DNA of 64,000 bases, from NCBI RefSeq assembly GCF_014524565.1, contig NZ_CP060139.1, positions 1,247,501-1,311,500 of the forward strand, written 5' to 3'. The notes below the pieces were generated by a model, which was not told where the DNA came from, made no database searches, and saw only the letters and a program-made list of their open reading frames with translations. A program made the translations under genes and the position numbers. The DNA comes from Croceimicrobium hydrocarbonivorans. GTDB lineage: Bacteria; Bacteroidota; Bacteroidia; Flavobacteriales; Schleiferiaceae. Shown one piece after another: positions 29,140 through 38,045 of the stretch; position 1 is the first letter of the stretch, and the number at the start of each line of letters is the position of its first letter.

Positions 29140-29908
29140 ATTTGGGTAAACCTACTAAATACAAAACCTTGGCTGGTCCCGATTTCACCTTGGCTACTTC
29201 CCATTCGAAATGGTCCGCATCTTTAAGGCTGGCAATAAGCTCCTTCATCTCAGCCAAGGAATAGGTACGTAAGGATGAAACCACGCCATCCCAAAGCACA
29301 AAAAGTGGTACTACCGGGATTAGATAGGTAAACAGTAATCGACCCCAGCGAAAAGGACGTATGAAGGGAGTGCTTAAAAGCAGGCTGATGGGCGAAAAAA
29401 TCATCGCTAAAACACTGGGCACACTGCGTTCCTGACCTTCAAAAATGGCTATCCCTTGATGGCTGTCCACTGCATTTTGAAGAATGGCCCGAGCATCTTT
29501 CGGCTTGAAATGATGCAGCGATAAAAACTGCGTTCGCAAGCCCTTTAAGTCTTTGGGCACAGCACGAGCATCTACCGACTCCGCTTTAAAGGCAATATTG
29601 GCATGTTCATTACTGATTCGCTTGAAGGCCGACAGATTTGGATAGTAATCGCTTAAAGTGATCTGCAAGCCCGGCACCTCCTTTTGAAGCTCCTTATTTA
29701 AGCCAGGTAAAGCTCCACCTCCTCCGGAGGCCAAATCAATAATCTGATTAGTCTCTAATCGCTTTAAAGCCTTGATTAGGATTGGAACCGCCGGTTGGAA
29801 AAGCCCCGTTTTTTGAGCTAAAAATTCTAAGAAGTCCGTTCCGTAATCGCGAAGATTTTTCGGGAACCAACTAAAATCTTCCCATTCAAAAAGGTGAACG
29901 CGGCCCAT
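29138..29908 (-). CDS. SAM methyltransferase-like protein with membrane hairpin
   Basis: A 256-residue protein from the ATG at 29908 (MGRVHLFEWEDF); an in-frame TTG at 29926 is less likely. Residues about 55-140 look like a class I methyltransferase core: IIDLASGGGGALPGL as motif I, ITLSDYYPN at the end of strand 2, FLSLHHFKPKDA as a later strand. Residues about 160-215 are strongly hydrophobic (LAMIFSPISLLLSTPF and LLFTYLIPVVPLFVLW), suggesting two membrane passages or attachment. Substrate unknown; a lipid or hydrophobic acceptor would fit the membrane part. It lies 25 bases downstream of a response regulator on the same strand. Confidence 0.7.
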   Translation of the reverse strand: MGRVHLFEWEDFSWFPKNLRDYGTDFLEFLAQKTGLFQPAVPILIKALKRLETNQIIDLASGGGGALPGLNKELQKEVPGLQITLSDYYPNLSAFKRISNEHANIAFKAESVDARAVPKDLKGLRTQFLSLHHFKPKDARAILQNAVDSHQGIAIFEGQERSVPSVLAMIFSPISLLLSTPFIRPFRWGRLLFTYLIPVVPLFVLWDGVVSSLRTYSLAEMKELIASLKDADHFEWEVAKVKSGPAKVLYLVGLPK

Positions 29909-29933
29909 GCTTGATTTTAAGGCCAAGATACGT

Positions 29934-30578
29934 CTAAACCAGCCTATTCCGCAAAGCGAGCTGTACTGCTTCCACCTTATTATGCACCTGCAATTTTTGG
30001 TAGATTTTCTCTATATGCTTCCGAACAGTGGAGGGACTAATGAAAAGGTTTTCGGCTATTTCCTGGTAATTGCGCCCCGCTGCAAGATGCTCCAATATTT
30101 CCGTCTCCCTCTTAGTGAGATTATAATCCACCTTTTCTTCGGGCATATCCGCTCCCAAGCGAATCAAGCGCAAAGCTTTATGGGCTACGGCCGCCGACAT
30201 AGGTGCACCGCCCTCCATTACTTCCTCTATGGCCAGATGTAATTTCAAGGGGCGCTCATCCTTTAGAAGATAACCATTGGCACCCGCCATAATCGCCTTA
30301 AGGATATAATCCTCTTCATCAAAAACGGTACTCATGATTACCTTAATTTGGGGGAAGCGCTTTCGCACTATCTCCGTGGCTTGGATACCGTCCATTTCAG
30401 GCATATTGATATCCATTAAGATGACATCCAGATTATGATCTTCCTCCAAATGATCCAGGAGGGCCTTACCATTGGGCTCATGCCATTTCACTTGGAGGTT
30501 TTCCGCCAATTCCAGTTTCTCGATTAAAGTACGGGCCAGGCGGTAATTGTCTTCGGCGATAGCAATGTTTAAGGTCAT
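29934..30578 (-). CDS. NarL/FixJ-type response regulator
   Basis: A 214-residue two-domain regulator. The receiver domain has the acidic pair in IAIAEDNYR, the phospho-acceptor Asp in VILMDINMPEMDG, and a Thr/Lys end (STVF, LLKDERPL). The C-terminal LuxR-type helix-turn-helix is NLTKRETEILEHLAAGRNYQEIAENLFISPSTVRKHI, shown here only in part as TKRETEILEHLAAGRN and SPSTVRKHIEKIY. It follows the histidine kinase gene by 42 bases on the same strand, so the two form a phosphorelay pair. Confidence 0.92.
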   Translation of the reverse strand: MTLNIAIAEDNYRLARTLIEKLELAENLQVKWHEPNGKALLDHLEEDHNLDVILMDINMPEMDGIQATEIVRKRFPQIKVIMSTVFDEEDYILKAIMAGANGYLLKDERPLKLHLAIEEVMEGGAPMSAAVAHKALRLIRLGADMPEEKVDYNLTKRETEILEHLAAGRNYQEIAENLFISPSTVRKHIEKIYQKLQVHNKVEAVQLALRNRLV

Positions 30579-30620
30579 GGTTGGACTTTTTACAAATATG
30601 ACAGGCTAAGTTTTAATTTC

Positions 30621-32576
30621 CTATACGGCAATTGGCGTATTAATAGGCAAGCTCAAATAGATGCGGGTACCCTTGCCAATTTCAGACTCAATTTTAAAGC
30701 TACCCTTCATTTGCTGCATTCTGGCCTGCATATTTTGCAAACCATAGCCCTTTACACTGCCATCCATTTCCATTCCCACTCCGTCATCTTCAATCCTAAC
30801 CTGGAGGCTTTGCGCATCCGAACTAAATGCGATTCTAAGTTCATGGAATTCGGCATACTTTACTGCATTCTGGACTGCCTCCTGGCAGATGCGGAAGAGG
30901 TTAATAGTTTGCTCCGGACTTAAAACCAGCTGAGGCTCGCAATTATTTTGAACCATTAAACTTCGCCCTTCATGTGCGGAGCGATTCATGAAATCCTGCA
31001 ATTTGGCACTGAGCATTTCTAGGTTAATCTCATCATTATTCATGGCCCAAATGGTTTCTCGCAATTGTGCCATGGTATCACGAGTATGGTCGCTAATTTT
31101 CTCGAAGGAAGTACGGCGTTCTTCAGACGCTTCCTTAAATGCCAGATTATCGATTTGTGAGCTGATGATAGTAAGCTGGGATCCGATATGATCATGCAAA
31201 TCACGAGAAATTCGATTGCGTTCCTCTTCCAATTTACGTCGACCTTCGGCGCGGGCCCTCTCCTCTTGTAAGGCGGCCTCCGTTTCTAATTGGCGCCTTT
31301 TTATGGCCTGCTGGCGGATCATGGAAACACTAAACATGATGACTAAAACCACTCCGGCAATCAATAAAATCATCCACTGGGTTTGGCGCTGCACCGTGAG
31401 TTGCTCTTGGGCTAAAGCAGCTTTTGCTTCGGCGGCTTCCTTTTCCTTTTTCTCCGTTTCGTATAGCGTATTGGTCTCCGCTATGGCCTTTGCCTTCGCC
31501 TCATTGTAAACCGAATCTTTATACTGATCGTAGAGCCCTTGGTAGTGATAAGCCCTTTCGAAGTTCTGCCTCTCCGAATAATAATGGGCCATTTTCTCAT
31601 AGAGGCTATAGGCCAGGTTCTTAAACTGTCCTTCCTCAGTAATTTGAGCCGCCTTTAAAAAATGGGCTTCGGATTCTTGGCCTTGGCCGGATTTAGCATA
31701 AAGATCACCTAAATTAATATTTACCAAAGCCAGAGAATAGTAGTCTTCCGCCTTTTGATTCACTTCCAGGGCCTGCAAATAATAGTCTTCCGAGGCCTTC
31801 CAGTTTTCCATATTGCTGTAAACACTGGCGATATTATTGAGGGCATTGGCTAATTCCGAACGATCGTCCATATCGCGTGCGATACGCAAGGCTCTTTGGT
31901 AATAGATCAAAGCTTGCTCATGGCGGCCCAATGCCTCATTTATTGCTCCAATATTATTGTAACCCTGCTTGGCACTGAGCAGGTTTTGCATGGATTCATG
32001 CACCTTAACGGATTCTAGAAAATACTCAAGGGCCTTGTCATAATCGCCTTGATAATAGAAAACCACCCCAATATTGTTGAGTCCTTGAGCCTTCCCCTCG
32101 GGGTTATCAATTACCTCCTCGCAACGCGTTGCTTTGGTAAATCCTTCTAGGGCCTCTGGAAATTCACCACGCTCAATATGGATTAGGGCCACATTATTAT
32201 AGAGCTTGGCCAGGCCCTTTTGATAGTCTAAGGCTTCGGCTTTTTCAATCGCCTTATGGTAAAGTGCCATGGCTTCATCGGGCTTAGATTGGCGCTGCAA
32301 TACATTGCCCATTAAGTTCTCCGCCTCAATTTGCAGCTCCTCCAGCTCATGCTCTTTACTCAGCCGCAAAGCATCCTGCACATAGGGCAAAGCAGAGTCT
32401 TGATGCTTGATAATCCATTCCTTGGCAAGGATCAGACTAAGTTCGGTGCGGGTTTGAGGGTCTTGACTTTGTTTTAGAACAGTCTCCAAACTATCTATAG
32501 AATTCTGACCAAAACAAAAAAGGCCCGACCAAAAGGTCAGGCCCACCCATAAGAGTGCTTTCAGGGGGGACCTCAT
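30621..32576 (-). CDS. TPR-containing sensor histidine kinase (HisKA_3)
   Basis: A 651-residue membrane kinase. An N-terminal signal (LKALLWVGLTFWSGLFCFG) leads into about eight tetratricopeptide repeats (residues about 60-370; e.g. ALEYFLESVKVHESMQ, ALIYYQRALRIARDM), which would be periplasmic. A coiled coil, one membrane helix (WMILLIAGVVLVIMFSVS, near residue 400), then the HisKA_3 dimerisation box ISRDLHDHIGSQL with the His near residue 460, and an HATPase_c domain (FRICQEAVQNAVKYA, IEDDGVGM, GYGLQNMQARM) follow. It partners the NarL-type regulator next to it. The signal sensed is unknown; Bacteroidota have many such TPR kinases. Confidence 0.92.
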   Translation of the reverse strand: MRSPLKALLWVGLTFWSGLFCFGQNSIDSLETVLKQSQDPQTRTELSLILAKEWIIKHQDSALPYVQDALRLSKEHELEELQIEAENLMGNVLQRQSKPDEAMALYHKAIEKAEALDYQKGLAKLYNNVALIHIERGEFPEALEGFTKATRCEEVIDNPEGKAQGLNNIGVVFYYQGDYDKALEYFLESVKVHESMQNLLSAKQGYNNIGAINEALGRHEQALIYYQRALRIARDMDDRSELANALNNIASVYSNMENWKASEDYYLQALEVNQKAEDYYSLALVNINLGDLYAKSGQGQESEAHFLKAAQITEEGQFKNLAYSLYEKMAHYYSERQNFERAYHYQGLYDQYKDSVYNEAKAKAIAETNTLYETEKKEKEAAEAKAALAQEQLTVQRQTQWMILLIAGVVLVIMFSVSMIRQQAIKRRQLETEAALQEERARAEGRRKLEEERNRISRDLHDHIGSQLTIISSQIDNLAFKEASEERRTSFEKISDHTRDTMAQLRETIWAMNNDEINLEMLSAKLQDFMNRSAHEGRSLMVQNNCEPQLVLSPEQTINLFRICQEAVQNAVKYAEFHELRIAFSSDAQSLQVRIEDDGVGMEMDGSVKGYGLQNMQARMQQMKGSFKIESEIGKGTRIYLSLPINTPIAV

Positions 32577-32625
32577 AAATTCAAAAGCATGATTAAGGCC
32601 CTGAATTTAAGGAATCCCCTATTAA

Positions 32626-33564
32626 TTATTCTTCTAAATAATCGAGGATCATTTCCTTGCGAACGGCGAAAAACTCTTCGCGCATCTCAGATTGAAACTC
32701 TTTAAAATCTCTTAAAGTAGCTTGCGCTTCTTCTAAATCATCCTGATCCTTGTACTTAAACTTGAATTGTTCTGCCATGGGGCGTAAATCTGAATCAATG
32801 GCATTATTCAATTCATCGAAATAGTAATTCGCCTGCTCATGTAATCCTTCGTAATCTTCCATCGGCTCAGAAGCCTCCAAATTGGTCATGGCCGCTTTTG
32901 CCGCTTTACGGAGATCGGTGATTATCACATCCAAATCATCCGTTTTATTGGAATCAATGGCACTAAACAACTTGCTTAATTGGGCGTCAACCCGGAAATA
33001 TTCCAGAGTAACTTCACGAGCTGAAACGGTAATTTCATCCAGCTTTAAAAGCTTAGTAGCCATAACCGTATCGCGGCGCAGGTCCACCATATAGGTCTTC
33101 CCAAAATAATCCTCGGCTTTCTCAATCTTATAGGCCGCATCTAAAACCTTAATCTCAGCTTTATTGGCAGCGGCATAATAGGCTTCCAAGTTTTCCAGAG
33201 AATTGTAGCGGGTACTAGTCAATTCCTCAGCAGCCCCAAAATCTTTTTCATAAGCCTCCAGGTACATATCTATACCGGCGATATATTCTCTTTGCAGAAC
33301 ATCATCGTCTTTATAAGCTCCTACTCGATCCAAGATTCTGCGACTTTCTTTCAATTGATCCACCACCATCTGGCGAAACTTATTGATAATGCGGGCATCA
33401 TCACCGCGAGCTACCGCTTCTACATAGCGAAGGTTCTTGGTTTGAATACGACGGGTTTGGCTGTAAAATTCGCGGTAATAACTGCGTGGATCCTTATAGC
33501 GCTGCGCATCCGCTTCCGGCGCCATGATAAAGATTAATAGAATAAGGGCTAGTACTCGTTTCAT
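32626..33564 (-). CDS. Secreted helical protein of unknown function
   Basis: A 312-residue protein from the ATG at 33564, immediately before a signal peptide (MKRVLALILLIFIMAPEADA, cleavage before QRYKD); an upstream in-frame start would add 26 residues. The mature part is almost entirely helical and charged (DARIINKFRQMVVDQLKES, LEEAQATLRDFKEFQSEMRE), suggesting a helical bundle. No motif identified. It lies between the groEL terminator and the kinase gene, 49 bases upstream of the latter. Confidence 0.65.
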   Translation of the reverse strand: MKRVLALILLIFIMAPEADAQRYKDPRSYYREFYSQTRRIQTKNLRYVEAVARGDDARIINKFRQMVVDQLKESRRILDRVGAYKDDDVLQREYIAGIDMYLEAYEKDFGAAEELTSTRYNSLENLEAYYAAANKAEIKVLDAAYKIEKAEDYFGKTYMVDLRRDTVMATKLLKLDEITVSAREVTLEYFRVDAQLSKLFSAIDSNKTDDLDVIITDLRKAAKAAMTNLEASEPMEDYEGLHEQANYYFDELNNAIDSDLRPMAEQFKFKYKDQDDLEEAQATLRDFKEFQSEMREEFFAVRKEMILDYLEE

Positions 33565-33617
33565 AGTGTGTATTACTATCACAAATATAGGATTGTAAAA
33601 GGTCCTCCCAAAGAAGC

Positions 33618-33659
33618 AAAAAAAAATCCCGACTCTCAGCAAAAAGCCGGGAGTCGGGA
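33618..33659 (-). terminator. Terminator of groESL
   Basis: On the minus strand TCCCGACTC (33659-33651) pairs with GAGTCGGGA (33635-33627) across a 15-base loop, and nine or more T follow. It lies 29 bases after the groEL stop. Confidence 0.85.
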
Positions 33660-33687
33660 GCTATTATATAGAGAATATATGTGCTTC

Positions 33688-35642
<1,955 letters not shown>

Positions 35643-35740
35643 TCTAGACTTTGTTTAGGTTAAACTTATTTTTAATCTGATTGACCTCCCTTAAGGCAGA
35701 AAATATGCCAGTAGAAAAAGGCTCTAAAAAAGGTGGCAAA

Positions 35741-35790
35741 CTGACATTCACCCTATCCAATCTGTCAGTTTCTGCAAGCTCGACTGACAG
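35741..35790. promoter_or_regulatory. TGTCAG/CTGACA repeats between groES and bcp
   Basis: CTGACA (35741-35746) and TGTCAG (35763-35768) form an inverted repeat with a 16-base spacer, and a third copy CTGACAG (35784-35790) follows after 15 bases. The near-equal spacing and position in the divergent region between a chaperone operon and a peroxiredoxin gene suggest operator sites. The CIRCE element of HrcA is not present. Confidence 0.4.
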
Positions 35791-35821
35791 AACCTAAATT
35801 CGTATTCCCGAATCAACATTC

Positions 35822-35829
35822 TACCTTTG
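35822..35829 (+). promoter_or_regulatory. Promoter -7 box of bcp
   Basis: TACCTTTG matches TAnnTTTG; TTCG at 35799-35802, 19 bases upstream, is one base off the -33 TTTG. The start codon is 26 bases downstream. Confidence 0.55.
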
Positions 35830-35855
35830 CTAGGGTTTTATAGAAAAATTGAAAT

Positions 35856-36317
35856 ATGACACATCTTAAAGAGGGCGACAAGGCCCCGGATATTAATGCA
35901 GAGGACCAGAATGGCAATCCGATCAAACTTTCGGATTTTAAAGGCAAGAAGGTAGTTCTCTACTTCTACCCCAAAGACGATACGCCAGGCTGTACGGCCG
36001 AGGCTTGTAATTTCCGAGATAATTATCAGGACCTAAAAGACAAAGGCTTTGAACTAATTGGAGTAAGTGCAGATACCGCCGCAAAGCATCAGAAATTCGC
36101 CACCAAATATGATTTACCCTTCGCTTTGATTCCCGATACGGAGAAAGAAGTTATTGAAGCTTATGGAGTATGGGGCTTAAAGAAATTTATGGGCCGCGAA
36201 TACGATGGCATTCACCGCGAAACCTTTGTAATTGACGAAGAAGGAAAGATTGCTAAAATCTACCTGAAGGTAAAAACCAAAGAAGCTACCGAACAGATTT
36301 TAGCCGATTTCAGCTAA
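35856..36317 (+). CDS. bcp: Thioredoxin-dependent peroxiredoxin Bcp
   Basis: A 153-residue cytoplasmic peroxiredoxin of the BCP/PrxQ group. The peroxidatic Cys46 is in DDTPGCTAEACNFRD, and the resolving Cys51 lies five residues later as in E. coli BCP, so a two-Cys intramolecular mechanism is expected. It reduces peroxides with thioredoxin. It is divergent from groESL and followed by a strong terminator. Confidence 0.95.
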   Translation: MTHLKEGDKAPDINAEDQNGNPIKLSDFKGKKVVLYFYPKDDTPGCTAEACNFRDNYQDLKDKGFELIGVSADTAAKHQKFATKYDLPFALIPDTEKEVIEAYGVWGLKKFMGREYDGIHRETFVIDEEGKIAKIYLKVKTKEATEQILADFS

Positions 36318-36339
36318 AAGCAATGTCCTTAAAACACAA

Positions 36340-36371
36340 AACCTGGCCTCCATAAGAAGCCAGGTTTTTTT
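36340..36371 (+). terminator. Bidirectional terminator after bcp
   Basis: Stem ACCTGGC / GCCAGGT (36341-36347 and 36359-36365) with seven T after it on the plus strand and an A-rich flank before it, so it can also end the convergent lipoprotein transcript. Confidence 0.8.
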
Positions 36372-36390
36372 ATGCTAATGATTCCTATAC

Positions 36391-36939
36391 CTAGAAAATG
36401 GTAATAGCAGCTTGGTAGCTGAACTCGAAATCTTTATTGTTTGCATCCTTACCAGAACCGGTAATGGTGTACACATTATTGCTGCGAGACACCTCAACAC
36501 TGCCGGCTTTCAATTGCTCGGGATCACCATTGATCGCACCATTGCTTACTGGAGCAATAAAGGCACCTTGGAAAGTGTTTACGGTTAAGGTGGTATCCAT
36601 GCTGTAAGTTCCGGCACTTAAGTAAGTACTGTCGGCACTAAACAATTCGAAATACATCATATAACCGTTTCCGCTAACAGAATCTGGATAGTTGTCGGCA
36701 TCATAATGAGGCGTTAAACCATCACTAAAAAAGATTAAGTCCAAATTATGAGAGTTCACACCATAGTCAGGATAAAACTCCATAAAAGCAGTACCTAAAC
36801 CATAACGGGTACCATCTAAAACCAATTCTTGTGGGAAGTCCCCTGGATTGTTAGTACCATCATTGTCGTCGTCTTTCTTACAGGCAGTAACCAGTAGTAA
36901 AGTACCCAAAAGCCCTACAAAAAGCTTTGATTTAAACAT
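36391..36939 (-). CDS. Lipoprotein of unknown function, paralogue 1
   Basis: A 182-residue lipoprotein: signal LFVGLLGTLLLVTAC with the lipid-bearing Cys near residue 20, followed by the acidic KKDDDNDGTNN linker. The mature part is strand-rich. It is paralogous to the next gene: both have GNGY-hydrophobic-YFE, SADSxYLSxGTYxxDT and a closing GSGKD segment followed by an FxFxY strand. The family is not identified. The long Lys/Asp segment after the Cys is typical for surface-directed Bacteroidota lipoproteins. Confidence 0.75.
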   Translation of the reverse strand: MFKSKLFVGLLGTLLLVTACKKDDDNDGTNNPGDFPQELVLDGTRYGLGTAFMEFYPDYGVNSHNLDLIFFSDGLTPHYDADNYPDSVSGNGYMMYFELFSADSTYLSAGTYSMDTTLTVNTFQGAFIAPVSNGAINGDPEQLKAGSVEVSRSNNVYTITGSGKDANNKDFEFSYQAAITIF

Positions 36940-37054
36940 AGATATTAAATTAATGTTAAGCGCGTGAAGATAGCTATTTCGGGCAATTCACAAAACCTGA
37001 AAAAGCCTATAAATACTGGGGTTTTCGCCTACTAGGCTTAGATAAGGTTAAATT

Positions 37055-37597
37055 TTAACTTTCCTGATACCAATCCAGCTCACCTTTGTACTTGAAGTCA
37101 AAATTTAGGTTTGCCTCATCTTTACCGCTTCCTATAATTTGAAATTCCCCATCCTTATAAATCACTTCAAACTGGGTGCTAGGCACTTCAAACCAGAGGT
37201 CTGTATTTCCATTTACTACCGGGTTGATGGCCGCGGTGGCAATACTTAAAGCTCTAATATTGGTATCAAGAGTATAGGTGCCATCACTCAAATAGGCACT
37301 ATCCGCACTATAACATTCGAAATACAAGATATAGCCATTACCACTGGCGTCATTAGGCAGGCCTTCACTGCCAATTATCAAATCTACACCCTTGGTATAA
37401 AGGAGTAAATCCACATTTTCTGCGCCGCTATGACTAAATGATGGATAGTGAATTAAGGCACCACTCTTTAAGTCGTGCTCGACTCCGTCATAGGTAAACA
37501 CCCAGGGATTGGGACTTTCTGTTGGATCTTCTTCCTTCCGGCAGGAGATCAGCATCAGCAGTATGCCGAGGCTTGCTAGTATATGTTTCGTTTTCAT
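37055..37597 (-). CDS. Lipoprotein of unknown function, paralogue 2
   Basis: A 180-residue lipoprotein: signal ILASLGILLMLISC with Cys near residue 19, then RKEEDPTES. Shares GNGYILYFECYSADSAYL, SDGTYTLDT and GSGKDEANLNFDF with its neighbour, so the pair arose by tandem duplication. Unlike paralogue 1 it has an extra Cys in the YFEC segment. Function unknown; 115 bases separate the two genes. Confidence 0.75.
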   Translation of the reverse strand: MKTKHILASLGILLMLISCRKEEDPTESPNPWVFTYDGVEHDLKSGALIHYPSFSHSGAENVDLLLYTKGVDLIIGSEGLPNDASGNGYILYFECYSADSAYLSDGTYTLDTNIRALSIATAAINPVVNGNTDLWFEVPSTQFEVIYKDGEFQIIGSGKDEANLNFDFKYKGELDWYQES

Positions 37598-37612
37598 GAA
37601 ACGAATAAAACT

Positions 37613-37638
37613 AAAAAAGCCTTCCGGAAGGAAGGCTT
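37613..37638 (-). terminator. Terminator after secG
   Basis: A perfect 9-bp stem AAGCCTTCC / GGAAGGCTT with a 4-base loop; on the minus strand it is followed by six T. It lies 32 bases past the secG stop and ends the miaB-to-secG unit. Confidence 0.85.
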
Positions 37639-37670
37639 AATAGTTAAAGAAGTCTTATTGTCTTCTGATC

Positions 37671-38039
37671 TTATTCTTCAGTATCATCAACACTTTCTGG
37701 CATATCAGCAGGAGCATCACCAGCAGGCATACTAAATTGAGCAGGAGCTGGAGCTTGTTCAACTTGAACATCGTCTAATGCAGACTCACGTTGCTCCACT
37801 CTTACATTATCAGGACTTAAAGCAATATTGGAAATCATTACTAAAACCACTAATACAATGGCCAAGGCCCAGGTACCGCGATCTAAAAAGTCGGTTGTTT
37901 TCTTAACGCCACCGAATAATTGAGTACCGCCACCACCAAAGGATGAACTTAAACCACCACCTTTTGGATTTTGCACCAAAACAATGATAATTAGTAAAAT
38001 ACAAGTTACGATGATTAGGGTTGTAAGTAAAAGGGTCAT
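37671..38039 (-). CDS. secG: Preprotein translocase subunit SecG
   Basis: A 122-residue inner-membrane protein with two membrane helices (residues about 3-20 and 54-72) separated by the SecG loop VLVQNPKGGGLSSSFGGGG. SecG assists SecYEG-mediated export. A C-terminal acidic, Pro/Ala-rich tail (residues 85-122) is longer than in E. coli. It follows the acidic TPR gene by 6 bases. Confidence 0.93.
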   Translation of the reverse strand: MTLLLTTLIIVTCILLIIIVLVQNPKGGGLSSSFGGGGTQLFGGVKKTTDFLDRGTWALAIVLVVLVMISNIALSPDNVRVEQRESALDDVQVEQAPAPAQFSMPAGDAPADMPESVDDTEE

Positions 38040-38045
38040 CTTTTA

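Noticed and set aside
35643-35855. CIRCE element for HrcA control of groESL
   Set aside because: No TTAGCACTC-N9-GAGTGCTAA or near match is seen; the TGTCAG repeats are a different motif.
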